This document shows positions 8,919-16,920 of a stretch of DNA of 64,000 nucleotides, piece by piece. The notes below the pieces were generated by a model. That model was not told the origin of the DNA, searched no databases, and saw only the letters and a list, made by a program, of their open reading frames with translations. The position numbers were made by a program, and so were the translations under genes. The DNA lies in assembly GCF_046506625.1 (NCBI RefSeq), contig NZ_JBKFFP010000001.1:806001-870000 (forward strand), read 5' to 3'. Origin of the DNA: Zhengella sedimenti (GTDB lineage: Bacteria; Pseudomonadota; Alphaproteobacteria; Rhizobiales; Rhizobiaceae). The stretch's first letter is position 1. Each line of letters opens with the position of its first letter.

Positions 8919-9176
8919 GTGGACGACATCACAGCCGAATCCGAAACCGTTGCCGCCGGCCAGCTTCGCTCGATCATCGAGCGCATCGAGCGGCTGGAGG
9001 AAGAGAAGAAGACCATCGCCGACGACATCAAGGATGTCTATGCCGAGGCGAAGGGCAACGGCTTCGACACCAAGGCGCTGCGCACCATCGTGCGGCTGCG
9101 CAAGCAGGACGCCAACGAGCGCCAGGAGCAGGAAGCCATGCTGGAGCTCTACAAGGCCGCGCTCGGCATGGCGTGA
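8919..9176 (+). CDS. gapR: GapR-family nucleoid-associated protein (DUF2312)
   Basis: 85 residues, matching the alphaproteobacterial GapR/DUF2312 family almost throughout (GQL.SII.R.ERLEEEK, VYAEAKGNGFD, RKQDANERQEQEA). In Caulobacter GapR encircles overtwisted DNA ahead of polymerases and supports replication and chromosome organisation. The start is GTG at 8919, with GGAG at 8908-8911 seven bases upstream. The long N-terminal helix (about residues 13-45) is a predicted coiled coil. The terminator downstream overlaps the coding end of the convergent acyltransferase gene. Confidence 0.92.
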   Translation: MDDITAESETVAAGQLRSIIERIERLEEEKKTIADDIKDVYAEAKGNGFDTKALRTIVRLRKQDANERQEQEAMLELYKAALGMA

Positions 9177-9212
9177 CGCGTTCTGCCCGAACCGTTCTCA
9201 CTTGTGCAAAGG

Positions 9213-9241
9213 GGGCTGGTTCCCTCAGAGCCAGCCCTTTT
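9213..9241 (+). terminator. terminator of gapR, embedded in a convergent gene
   Basis: GGGCTGG at 9213-9219 pairs with CCAGCCC at 9231-9237, followed by four Ts. The 3' arm and T-run fall inside the last codons (Lys-Gly-Trp-Leu) of the acyltransferase gene on the other strand. Confidence 0.65.
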
Positions 9242-11234
9242 CCTTGAGCCGGCGGACGATGTGGCGCGACAAGAGGTCCGCTCCTGACCCCGACAGGTGG
9301 TGTTCGTCGTGGTAGGCCGGCTTGCCGTCGAGGACGAGCCGGCAGCGTCCGCCCGGACGCATGTCGCAGAAGGTTTCCTCAGGCCTGATGCGCATCAAGC
9401 GGGGATCGTCCGGAATGGCGTCGAAAAGGGCATGGACCGGGCGCACCCGTTCCAGGAAGCGTTCGTAGCTTGTCGATAACGGCGGATCGTTCCGTATGCC
9501 GTTGAGCAGGTCCGCGCCCAGTTTGGCGGGCACATCCCAACCCGCTTCGGGCACGGGATAGATCAGCGCGATGCGCTTTCCCGCATCGAGGTGACGGCGG
9601 ATGGTCCGGTCCAGCGCGGCTTGCAGGGCCGGCAGACGGCCCGGACTCCAGCGGAAGCTGTCGGGTTCCTCGACGGGAATGTAGTAGCCTTCCGGGCCCC
9701 GCGCCTTGCCGCCTTCGCCATTGTCGTACTGGATGCCGTTCACGTAGAGGGCCCAGTGGGCGAGGATGATCAGGGTTCCGGGCGTGCCGTCGCGCTCGAG
9801 ATAGGCGGCGTAGGCCTGGTTGAACTCCACGCATCTGTTGTTGTCGGCCGCGCGCCGCAGGCCGAGAACCGGCATGCAGCCGGGATAGGTCAACTGGCGC
9901 ATGGCAGCGCCCTGTTCACCGAGTTTCGCGCCGAGCGTCCGGGCTATTCCCATGGCGTGGCTGTCGCCGAGCAGCCCGAAGGCGGGCGGGTTTCCTTCCT
10001 GACCGAAGATGCAGGCACGGGCCTCGATATCGACAGCCGGATCGAGCAGGCGGCAGGGCGCGAGCGCTGCGCTTTCACGCGCATGCAGCGTTGCCAGTTC
10101 CCTCAGGTCCGGCGGCAGACGGCCAGGCAGGCCTTCGGTGGCGATCGCCGTCAGTCCGAAACCTGCAAACAGGGCGATCGCCACGGCCGCGCCCGCGAAG
10201 ACCGTGCGGCGGTTGCCGTAGACCCGGCTTGCCGGGTTGCGGAAGGGCTTCTCGACGTAGCGCCAGCTTGCGAATGCAAGGATGAAGGTGGCAGCGCAGA
10301 GCGCGGCCATGATCCATGCCGGCGGATCGCCGGCGCTGCGAATGCGGGCGAAGGCGAACAGGGGCTGGTGCCACAGATAGGCGCTGTAACTGATGAGGCC
10401 GATCCAGACGAAGGGCGAAAAGGAAAGAATGCGCGCGGCCGGCGTGCCAGCGCGGGCGAACAGGATGACCAATGCCGTGCCGCCAACCGGCAGCAGGGTC
10501 CACAGCGACGGCCATGGCGTGGAGCGTCCCAGCATGACCATGGAAAGAGCCACGGCAAGAAGACCGGCGAGTCCGGCGAGCGGGATGTTCGGCAATCGCG
10601 TCTTGCGTTCGGCAATGGCGCACAGAACGCCCGCGCCCAGTTCCCAGATCCGGGTATGGGGTAGGTAGAAGGCAGCATCGGGCCATCGCCTGACCGTGGC
10701 CTCGGCAAGGATCAGGCTAACCACGCAAATCGCCAGAAGGATTGCACTGAAACGCCGCCACCCGAAGCGCCAGAAGGCCAGGAGGAGCAGCGGGAAGAGG
10801 AGGTAGAACTGTTCCTCGACGCCAAGGCTCCATGTGTGAAGCAGGGGCTTGAGTTCGGCGGCCGTGTCGAAATAGCCGGCGCGCTGCCAGAAGACGAAAT
10901 TGCTCAGCGATATCGCCGCGGCCCCGGCGGCAAGGCCGAAATACTTGAAGTCGGAGGGAAACATCCACATCCAGGCGAAAGGGATGCAGGCAAGCACGAC
11001 CACGGCCAGCGCCGGCGCGATGCGCCTGATGCGCCGCTCGTAGAACCGCCAGATCGAGAACCGGCCCGCGTCCATGTCGTCGATCAGGATGCCGGCGATG
11101 AGATAGCCGGAAATGACGAAGAAGACGTCGACGCCGGCATAACCTCCGGAAAAAACGGAAGCACCGGCGTGAAACAGGATGACGGGGACGACCGCAAATG
11201 CGCGCAGGCCATCGATTTCCGAGCGGTATTTCAT
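9225..11234 (-). CDS. membrane O-acyltransferase (acyltransferase 3) with C-terminal SGNH domain
   Basis: 669 residues, an OafA-type two-domain enzyme that transfers acetyl or other acyl groups to cell-surface or secreted polysaccharides. The N-terminal half is a multi-span membrane domain beginning YRSEIDGLRAFAVVPVILFH, with the conserved Arg and catalytic His region, and GVDVFFVISGYLI. The C-terminal periplasmic domain has SGNH blocks GLLGDSHAMG and DEHHLSGSG. I prefer ATG at 11234, where the family consensus begins; an in-frame GTG at 11267 would add 11 residues. The glycan acceptor is unknown; no polysaccharide cluster is present here. Confidence 0.9.
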   Translation of the reverse strand: MKYRSEIDGLRAFAVVPVILFHAGASVFSGGYAGVDVFFVISGYLIAGILIDDMDAGRFSIWRFYERRIRRIAPALAVVVLACIPFAWMWMFPSDFKYFGLAAGAAAISLSNFVFWQRAGYFDTAAELKPLLHTWSLGVEEQFYLLFPLLLLAFWRFGWRRFSAILLAICVVSLILAEATVRRWPDAAFYLPHTRIWELGAGVLCAIAERKTRLPNIPLAGLAGLLAVALSMVMLGRSTPWPSLWTLLPVGGTALVILFARAGTPAARILSFSPFVWIGLISYSAYLWHQPLFAFARIRSAGDPPAWIMAALCAATFILAFASWRYVEKPFRNPASRVYGNRRTVFAGAAVAIALFAGFGLTAIATEGLPGRLPPDLRELATLHARESAALAPCRLLDPAVDIEARACIFGQEGNPPAFGLLGDSHAMGIARTLGAKLGEQGAAMRQLTYPGCMPVLGLRRAADNNRCVEFNQAYAAYLERDGTPGTLIILAHWALYVNGIQYDNGEGGKARGPEGYYIPVEEPDSFRWSPGRLPALQAALDRTIRRHLDAGKRIALIYPVPEAGWDVPAKLGADLLNGIRNDPPLSTSYERFLERVRPVHALFDAIPDDPRLMRIRPEETFCDMRPGGRCRLVLDGKPAYHDEHHLSGSGADLLSRHIVRRLKEKGWL

Positions 11235-11323
11235 GACGAGCGGCGTTCCCGGCTGAGGTCGGCTCACCGTCTAGCGTCATATTCGAATGTCATGCAATAG
11301 CGAGGGAAGGAGAAGGGCCGCGG

Positions 11324-12514
11324 TCAGTGCTTGCGGCTGAGCTGCCGTGTCGCCTCCTCCAGACCCTTGAGGGTGAGGGGATACATGCGGTCGGAAAAGA
11401 TGTCGCGGATCATGCGGATGGAATGGGTGTAGTCCCAATGGGCCTTGCGCACCGGGTTGATCCATGCGGCATTCGGCCATTGGGCCAGCGCGCGTTGCAG
11501 CCAGACGGCGCCCGGCTCAGCGTTCCAGTGCTCCACCGACCCGCCGGCATAGGCGATCTCGTAGGGGCTCATGGACGCATCGCCGACAAAGATCACCTTG
11601 TAGTCGGGCCCGTATTTGTGGAGCACGTCGAAGGTGGGCATGACCTCGGCGTGGCGCCGGCGGTTGTCCTTCCACAGGCCCTCGTAGAGGCAGTTGTGGA
11701 AGTAGAAATAGTCCATGTGCTTGAACTCGGCGCGGGCGGCGGAGAACAATTCCTCCACGACGCGGATGTGGTCGTCCATCGAGCCACCCACATCGAAGAA
11801 CATCAGGAGCTTGACCGCGTTGCGCCGTTCGGGCCGTGTCTGCGGGTCTAGATAGCCGTGCTCGGCGGTGGCGCGGATGGTCCCGGGCAGGTCGAATTCC
11901 TCCTCCGCACCCTCGCGGACCCAGCGGCGCAGGCGCTTCAGCGCGACCTTGATGTTGCGCGTGCCGATCTCGACGCCGTCGTCGAAGTTCCTGAATTCGC
12001 GCTTGTCCCAGACCTTCACGGCGCGGCGGTGCCGGCTTTCGTGCTGGCCGATGCGCACACCCTCGGGGTTGTAGCCATAGGCGCCGAAAGGCGAGGTTCC
12101 GGCCGTGCCGATCCACTTGGAGCCGCCCTGGTGGCGGCCCTTCTGTTCCTCCAGCCGCTGTTTCAGCGTCTCCATCAGCTTTTCGAAGCCGCCAAGGCTT
12201 TCGACCAGCTTCTTTTCCTCGTCGGTGAGGTGCTTTTCGGCCAGCCGGCGGAGCCATTCCTCCGGCAGGTTCATCACGTCCACCGCGCCCTCGCCGGAGA
12301 CCGCTTCCACGCCCTTGAAGGCATGGGAGAACACCTGGTCGAAACGGTCGATGTAACGCTCGTCCTTCACCAGTGCCGTGCGGGCGAGATAGTAGAAGCC
12401 CTCGACGTCATAGGTGACGAGCCCGGCTTCCATGCCTTCCAGCAGCGAGAGAAACTCGCGCAGGGAAACGGGGATCTTGGCGGCCTTGAGTTCAAGGAAG
12501 AAGGGTATGAACAT
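11324..12514 (-). CDS. VWA-domain protein, CoxE-like
   Basis: 396 residues of the DUF58/CoxE-type VWA family. The metal-ion-dependent adhesion site is seen as FFDVGGSMDDH (DxGxS), preceded by a charged middle region. Proteins of this type work with MoxR AAA+ ATPases as chaperones that insert cofactors or metals, or remodel protein complexes. The likely partner, a MoxR ATPase, is present in this window at 18768-19610 on the same strand but about 6 kb away, with minCDE, metA and others between. Confidence 0.85.
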   Translation of the reverse strand: MFIPFFLELKAAKIPVSLREFLSLLEGMEAGLVTYDVEGFYYLARTALVKDERYIDRFDQVFSHAFKGVEAVSGEGAVDVMNLPEEWLRRLAEKHLTDEEKKLVESLGGFEKLMETLKQRLEEQKGRHQGGSKWIGTAGTSPFGAYGYNPEGVRIGQHESRHRRAVKVWDKREFRNFDDGVEIGTRNIKVALKRLRRWVREGAEEEFDLPGTIRATAEHGYLDPQTRPERRNAVKLLMFFDVGGSMDDHIRVVEELFSAARAEFKHMDYFYFHNCLYEGLWKDNRRRHAEVMPTFDVLHKYGPDYKVIFVGDASMSPYEIAYAGGSVEHWNAEPGAVWLQRALAQWPNAAWINPVRKAHWDYTHSIRMIRDIFSDRMYPLTLKGLEEATRQLSRKH

Positions 12515-12626
12515 GGGCGGCAGGATAGACGGCCGGATTGGCCTTGTCAGCCCGTTTCATGCTGCATATTCTGGTTGATGCAATCTTTCAGGACAACCTT
12601 TTTCAAGCCTTGAGAGATCCATATCC

Positions 12627-12678
12627 TGCGCCAGTGGCGTAGAAAACCATTGAACTTGCTGCGCCGCTGGCGTATATG
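12627..12678 (+). promoter_or_regulatory. promoter and double operator of the toxin-antitoxin-like operon
   Basis: Two near-identical 15-bp imperfect palindromes, TGCGCCAGTGGCGTA (12627-12641) and TGCGCCGCTGGCGTA (12660-12674), lie 33 bp apart, about three helical turns. A promoter TTGAAC (12650-12655), 17-bp spacer, TATATG (12673-12678) fits between and over them: the second palindrome fills the spacer and touches the -10. This is the layout expected for autorepression by the downstream HTH protein. Confidence 0.75.
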
Positions 12679-12693
12679 ATGGGCCTGTGCATG

Positions 12694-13011
12694 ATGCTGA
12701 GGATCGAGATCGCGGAGACCGAGCGCTTCAAGCTCGATTGTGCGATGTACGGGCTGGAAGAGACGGTCAAGGCGCGCAAGCTGGAACAGCTTCGTTCGGA
12801 TCCTGTCATCGGTGTCCAGAAAAATGGTCAATCGCGGCTATGGGAGTGGCATTCGGCTGGGTTCGTGTTCACTTATGTGCTGACGGACGATCTTTCCCGT
12901 CTGATCCTCGTGGAACTACGCCCGGCATCGGCCCCGGAAACGGGGTTGTCAGACCGGTTCTGGCTCTGGGTCGACCGGATCGGAAAGCTGAAAAGGCTGT
13001 TTGGAGTATAG
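12694..13011 (+). CDS. putative toxin of a type II toxin-antitoxin pair (family not recognised)
   Basis: About 105 residues, basic at the N-terminus (ERFKLDCAMYGLEETVKARK) with an alternating hydrophobic C-terminal half. The size and position directly before an HTH antitoxin gene resemble HigB/RelE-type mRNA interferases, but I cannot place it in a named family. In-frame ATGs occur at 12676, 12679, 12691 and 12694. The first two overlap the predicted -10 element, so I favour 12691 or 12694, giving a very short or absent leader. The stop is three bases before the next start. Confidence 0.6.
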   Translation: MLRIEIAETERFKLDCAMYGLEETVKARKLEQLRSDPVIGVQKNGQSRLWEWHSAGFVFTYVLTDDLSRLILVELRPASAPETGLSDRFWLWVDRIGKLKRLFGV

Positions 13012-13014
13012 GCA

Positions 13015-13338
13015 ATGGCGCGGATCAAGGCGAAGAAGACACCGGAACAGGCGGCAGCCGATCTCGCGGAGTCGCTCGAGCAGGCCTACATGTGGTTCAA
13101 CGGCGATGATTCGAAAGTCACCGTCCACACCTTCGAGATCGAAGTGCCCGATGTGGCCAAGCTACGCAAGAAGCTGAAACTCACGCAGGAAGGCTTCGCG
13201 ACCAAGCTCGGCATTCCGGTCACCACGCTGCGCAACTGGGAGCAGGGGCGGCGCTATCCGACCGGTCCGGCGCGCAAGCTGCTCTCGCTGATCGAGAAAC
13301 GGCCGGAACTGGTGCTGGACCTGGAAGGGGTGGACTGA
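13015..13338 (+). CDS. HTH (XRE/HigA-type) antitoxin-like regulator
   Basis: 107 residues. The C-terminal half is a clear Xre-type helix-turn-helix (about residues 45-95: KLRKKLKLTQEGFATKLGI, then PVTTLRNWEQGRR). The N-terminal half is acidic and lacks a recognisable domain; it probably binds the upstream product. HigA- and NadS-like antitoxins have this shape, with toxin gene first and antitoxin second. It is the obvious candidate to bind the paired palindromes at 12627-12674. A GGAG stretch inside the toxin gene end serves as the ribosome-binding site. Confidence 0.8.
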   Translation: MARIKAKKTPEQAAADLAESLEQAYMWFNGDDSKVTVHTFEIEVPDVAKLRKKLKLTQEGFATKLGIPVTTLRNWEQGRRYPTGPARKLLSLIEKRPELVLDLEGVD

Positions 13339-13373
13339 ACCGGCATCCGGCATCGCCCGCCGCCCGGAAAATC

Positions 13374-13404
13374 AAGGCCCCGGACAGATGCTGTCCGGGG
13401 CCTT
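13374..13404. terminator. bidirectional terminator between antitoxin and minE
   Basis: A perfect 14-bp inverted repeat (13374-13387 with 13391-13404) with a 3-base loop lies between convergent genes. The T-rich tail is better in the minE direction. Confidence 0.75.
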
Positions 13405-13451
13405 GCCATGCTTGCCTCCGCCCGGGGCGCATGAACCTTGATGCCAGGCGG

Positions 13452-13715
13452 TCAGGCCGCCCGTGCGCGCGCGTCGAAGGGAATCTCGACATCCACCTCG
13501 AGGGTCGAGACAGGCATGCCGCGTTCCATCTTGACGCGCACATGACGGCTGTCGACCTGCACATGCTTGGCGATCACGGCGAGGATCTCCTCGCGCAGGA
13601 CCGCGACGAGATCGAAACCGCTGACGGATGCCCGTTCGTGGGCAAGGAGTATCTGAAGCCGTTCCCGCGCCGCCGAGGCGGACGCCCGCTTCCGGAAAAA
13701 GCCCAGGATTTTCAT
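13452..13715 (-). CDS. minE: cell-division topological specificity factor MinE
   Basis: 87 residues. MinE stimulates the MinD ATPase and drives the Min oscillation that keeps the Z-ring at mid-cell. Seen: the N-terminal membrane and MinD-binding region MKILGFFRKR, RLQILLAHER, and the C-terminal dimerisation strand region. The ATG at 13715 overlaps the minD stop by four bases (ATGA). The C-terminus is Ala/Arg-rich. It is the last gene of the minCDE operon and is followed by the shared terminator. Confidence 0.95.
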   Translation of the reverse strand: MKILGFFRKRASASAARERLQILLAHERASVSGFDLVAVLREEILAVIAKHVQVDSRHVRVKMERGMPVSTLEVDVEIPFDARARAA

Positions 13716-14527
13716 GCAGCCTTCCTTCCGAAGATCTTCTCGAAGAAACTGCGCCTCTCGCCGGGGACGGTCACCGGAACCGCCTCGCCGGCCAGCCGCC
13801 GCGCGGCGTTGAAATAGGCCTGGGCGGTGGTGCTCGACGCATCGCACAGGGTCACGGGCGAGCCGATGTTGGAGGCGCGCAGGATGTTCGGGCTCTCCGG
13901 GATGATGCCCAGCAGCGGGATCGACAGGATCTCGAGCACATCGTCGACATTCAGCATGTCGCCGCTGGCAGCCCGGTTGGGATCGTAACGGTTCAGGAGG
14001 AGGTGCTTCTCGACGCGCTCGCCGGCTTCCGCCTTGGCCGTCTTGGAATCGAGCAGGCCGATGATGCGGTCGGAATCGCGCACCGAAGACACTTCCGGAT
14101 TGGTGACGACGATGGCGGCGTCGGCATGGCGCATGGCCAGCGTGGCGCCGCGCTCGATCCCGGCCGGGCTGTCACAGATGACCCAGTCGAAGGCGCTTTT
14201 CAGCGCCGTGATCACCTTCTCCACGCCTTCAGCCGTCAGCTTGTCCTTGTCGCGGGTCTGGGAAGCCGGCAGCAGGTAGAGCGACTGGAGGCGCTTGTCG
14301 CGAATCAGCGCCTGCGCCAGCTTCGCCTCGCCCTGGATCACGTTGATCAGGTCATAGACGACGCGCCGCTCGGCGCCCATGACCAGGTCGAGATTGCGCA
14401 GGCCCACGTCGAAATCCACCACGACGACCTTGTCGCCGTTCTGCGCCAGGGCCGCGCCGAGCGCCGCCGTCGACGTCGTCTTGCCCACCCCGCCCTTGCC
14501 GGACGTGACCACGATCACCTTGCCCAT
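13712..14527 (-). CDS. minD: septum-site determining ATPase MinD
   Basis: 271 residues, a ParA/MinD-family ATPase. The deviant Walker A GKGGVGKTT (residues 10-18) is intact and the C-terminal amphipathic membrane-targeting helix (SFFEKIFGRKAA) is present. With ATP it dimerises on the inner membrane, recruits MinC to block FtsZ, and is released by MinE. It lies between minC (30 bases upstream) and minE (4-base overlap), forming one transcript. Confidence 0.97.
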   Translation of the reverse strand: MGKVIVVTSGKGGVGKTTSTAALGAALAQNGDKVVVVDFDVGLRNLDLVMGAERRVVYDLINVIQGEAKLAQALIRDKRLQSLYLLPASQTRDKDKLTAEGVEKVITALKSAFDWVICDSPAGIERGATLAMRHADAAIVVTNPEVSSVRDSDRIIGLLDSKTAKAEAGERVEKHLLLNRYDPNRAASGDMLNVDDVLEILSIPLLGIIPESPNILRASNIGSPVTLCDASSTTAQAYFNAARRLAGEAVPVTVPGERRSFFEKIFGRKAA

Positions 14528-14557
14528 TCCGTTCTCCCTCTTCGAACCCAGCCGGGT

Positions 14558-15274
14558 TCAGTTGAATCGCTGCGCCAATATGCTTTCGCCTTCCAGCCAG
14601 AGTTGCACGGGCTGGCCATGCAGGCCGGGATCCAGATCCTCGGAGGTCTGGTAATATCCGGCGATCGCGACGAGTTCGGCCTCCAGCCGGCGGCAGAAGA
14701 TGCGTGCCCGGCCATCGCCGCCCGATCCGGCCATCACGCGTCCGCGCAACGTGCCGTAGACGTGGACGGAACCGCCAGCGATGACCTCGGCACCCGAAGC
14801 GACGGAACCGATAATGGTGATGTCGCCATCGCTGACCAGGGCCTGTCCGGATCGCACCGGCTCGGTGACCATGAGCGCGGGGGCATTCGCCGGTTCCGTT
14901 GCCGGCGTCTGCCCCGGTGCCATGGCGCCACCCTCATCGTCGCCCTCCACGGCCGATGCGGGCAGGCCGCCGCTCATGGCGGGCGGCAGATCGGGCCCGA
15001 GTTCGGTCGCGCCGGCCCCCTCGATCCCCATGATGCGGACATTCCTGTCGGCCAACCGCATGACGAGATCGCGCAGCATGGCGCCGTCAATCTCCATTCC
15101 GGTCACGTCGAGCATGACGGGGCGCTTGAGGAAGTAACCCGCCGAACGGGAAGCGAGCGCGTCGAAACGCTCGAACCAGTCGTCGAGCGGCAGTTCCGGG
15201 CTCAGGACGATGGCCAGGAACGAGCGTCCCTTGAGGCGAATGGCTTGGGTCGTGCCGGTTAACACTCTGGTCAT
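14558..15274 (-). CDS. minC: septum-site determining protein MinC
   Basis: 238 residues. The N-terminal domain (about 1-105) inhibits FtsZ; the C-terminal right-handed beta-helix (about 135-235, with SDGDITIIGSVASGAEVIA and HVYGTLRGRVMAG) binds MinD and dimerises. A Pro/Ala-rich linker joins them. It is the first gene of minCDE. Its leader holds a 7-bp inverted repeat right before the start codon and a CtrA-type box further upstream, so the operon is probably under cell-cycle control. Confidence 0.95.
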   Translation of the reverse strand: MTRVLTGTTQAIRLKGRSFLAIVLSPELPLDDWFERFDALASRSAGYFLKRPVMLDVTGMEIDGAMLRDLVMRLADRNVRIMGIEGAGATELGPDLPPAMSGGLPASAVEGDDEGGAMAPGQTPATEPANAPALMVTEPVRSGQALVSDGDITIIGSVASGAEVIAGGSVHVYGTLRGRVMAGSGGDGRARIFCRRLEAELVAIAGYYQTSEDLDPGLHGQPVQLWLEGESILAQRFN

Positions 15275-15275
15275 C

Positions 15276-15297
15276 CAGGTAAAGATTCTCTTACCTG
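15276..15297 (-). promoter_or_regulatory. inverted repeat covering the minC translation start region
   Basis: CAGGTAA (15276-15282) and TTACCTG (15291-15297) form a 7-bp hairpin with an 8-base loop that ends one base before the minC ATG. In RNA it would bury the ribosome-binding region; as DNA it could be an operator. No obvious Shine-Dalgarno sequence lies outside it. Confidence 0.4.
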
Positions 15298-15306
15298 ATG
15301 GATAGG

Positions 15307-15332
15307 TTAACCATGGTTAACAAATGGTTAAC
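15307..15332. promoter_or_regulatory. CtrA-type box upstream of minCDE
   Basis: Three TTAAC copies start at 15307, 15317 and 15328. The last two form TTAA-N7-TTAAC (15317-15332), an exact match to the CtrA consensus. The first is spaced by N6. The sites lie 33-58 bases upstream of the minC ATG. Confidence 0.75.
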
Positions 15333-15377
15333 GGGGCGCCCCGCGCCATGCCGCCAGATGGCAGTCCGGCGGGTGGC

Positions 15378-15839
15378 CTAACGGGCATACTTGATGAAGG
15401 GCGTCACCGTGGCGACACGGTCATAGAGCCTGCGGGCTTCATGGTTGAATTCCTGCGTCAGCCAGTAGACCGCGGGACATCCTTGCGCGTCGGCGGCGGC
15501 ATAGACCGCCTCGATCAATGCGCGTCCGACACCGGTGCCGCGCACCTGCGGATCGGCATAGAGGTCCTGCAGATAGCAGACGTCCTCGATCTTCCAGCCG
15601 TGGCGATGGAACAGGAAATGGACAAGGCCGACCGGCCTGCCATCCTTCAGCGCCAGCAGGCCGCGAAATTCGCCCGGAGCCCCGGCATTGCCGCGCAGAA
15701 TGCGTTCGAAGGACGAGCGGTATACCTCTTCGGACACCGCTGTCTCGTAGAAGTCCAGATAGGCCGTCCAGAGCCGGCGCCATTGCTCTTCATCTCCGGC
15801 TTCCAGCGGCCGGATCGTCAGTCCCGCGATTTGCGTCAT
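15378..15839 (-). CDS. GNAT-family N-acetyltransferase
   Basis: 153 residues with the acetyl-CoA site QVRGTGVGRALIEAV (about residues 100-115) and the GNAT strand pattern LYADPQVRG and YWLTQEFNHEARRLYDRVA. Family members acetylate amines on small molecules or proteins; the substrate cannot be read from sequence. The start ATG at 15839 is 13 bases after the metA stop on the same strand, so it is probably cotranscribed with metA and under the same SAM-II riboswitch. An upstream in-frame extension would run inside metA. Confidence 0.88.
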   Translation of the reverse strand: MTQIAGLTIRPLEAGDEEQWRRLWTAYLDFYETAVSEEVYRSSFERILRGNAGAPGEFRGLLALKDGRPVGLVHFLFHRHGWKIEDVCYLQDLYADPQVRGTGVGRALIEAVYAAADAQGCPAVYWLTQEFNHEARRLYDRVATVTPFIKYAR

Positions 15840-15852
15840 CACATCCTCACAA

Positions 15853-16785
15853 TCACAGCCATTGGCGGTCGCGTCCGATATCATCCATGTCGAAGGGAGT
15901 GGTCTGGTAGACCTGGTTGATCCAGTTGCCGAACAGGAGATGGGCGTGGGAGCGCCAGCGATTGAGCGGCTGGTTGGCCGGGTTGTCGTCCGGGTAGTAG
16001 TTGTGCGGCACTGAAATCGGCACATGGGCCGCGACATCGCGCTCGTACTCCTCCTTCAGCGAGGTGGAATCATACTCGATGTGATTGAAGATGTAGAGCC
16101 GGTTGCCGGCCTTCTCGGATATCAGGCAGGGACCGGTGTCGGGGCTGTCCATCAGCAGTTCCAGGCCGTTCTTGCCTTCCAGGTCGGCCTTGCGCACCTC
16201 TGTCCAGCGCGAGACCGGGATCTGGAAATCGTCCGAAAAGCCGGCGAGATAGGGCGAGACGGGGTTGAGGTTCTTGTGGCGGTAGACGCCGAACGCCTTC
16301 TTTTCCAGCGCGTATTTCGGCACCTTGTGGAAGTGCCAGATGGCGGCCATGGCGCCCCAGCAGATGTTGAAGGTGGAGTGGACGTTGGTTACCGTCCAGT
16401 CGAAGATGGCTTCCATTTCCTCCCAGTAGGCCACGTCCTCGAAGGGCAGCAGTTCAATAGGCGCGCCGGTGATGATGAATCCGTCGAACTTGCGGTGCCG
16501 GACTTCTTCCCAGGTCTGGTAGAAGGAAATCAGGTGATCGGCCGGCGTGTTCTTCGGCGTGTGGCCGCTCACGCGCACCAGCGAGAACTCGATCTGAAGC
16601 GGTGTGGCACCGATCAGCCGCGCGATCTGGGTCTCGGTGCGGATCTTGTTGGGCATCAGGTTCAGGAGCGCGATCTGCAACGGCCGGATGTCCTGGCGAA
16701 TCGCGGATGATTCGTTCATCACGGACACGCCCTCGCGCACGAGGATGTCGCGGGCGGGGAGGGCATCGGGAATGCGGATCGGCAT
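15853..16785 (-). CDS. metA: homoserine O-acetyltransferase (MetA family, acetyl-specific)
   Basis: 310 residues. It acylates homoserine in the first committed step of methionine synthesis. The N-terminus MPIRIPDALPA and the catalytic Cys142 (FNICWG) are typical of the family. Residue 111, which sets acyl-CoA choice in characterised MetA enzymes, is Glu here (TGAPIELLPF). Glu111 goes with acetyl-CoA and Gly111, as in E. coli, with succinyl-CoA, so this is predicted to be an acetyltransferase despite the MetA fold. A SAM-II riboswitch lies in its leader. Confidence 0.94.
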   Translation of the reverse strand: MPIRIPDALPARDILVREGVSVMNESSAIRQDIRPLQIALLNLMPNKIRTETQIARLIGATPLQIEFSLVRVSGHTPKNTPADHLISFYQTWEEVRHRKFDGFIITGAPIELLPFEDVAYWEEMEAIFDWTVTNVHSTFNICWGAMAAIWHFHKVPKYALEKKAFGVYRHKNLNPVSPYLAGFSDDFQIPVSRWTEVRKADLEGKNGLELLMDSPDTGPCLISEKAGNRLYIFNHIEYDSTSLKEEYERDVAAHVPISVPHNYYPDDNPANQPLNRWRSHAHLLFGNWINQVYQTTPFDMDDIGRDRQWL

Positions 16786-16858
16786 GTTCGGACTCCAGAA
16801 CTCTAACGACCGGCCGCAATGACTTCGCTGCCGGTTCCGTGACGCTCCTGCTGTCCGC

Positions 16859-16916
16859 GGCCCTTTTAGCGAGTTGTTTTACGTGGCTGCAAGCCGGCCG
16901 GCCAAATCACCACGGC
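16859..16916 (-). ncRNA. SAM-II riboswitch upstream of metA
   Basis: Read on the minus strand, the segment from 16914 down to about 16861 has the SAM-II core: stem P1 CGTGG with CCACG, the TGATTTGGCCGG loop segment, GCTTGCAGCCACGT, and the 3' GCTAAAAGGG that forms the pseudoknot. SAM binding in this class hides the ribosome-binding region and shuts down translation. It ends about 75 bases before the metA start, as is usual. Confidence 0.9.
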
Positions 16917-16920
16917 GGCG

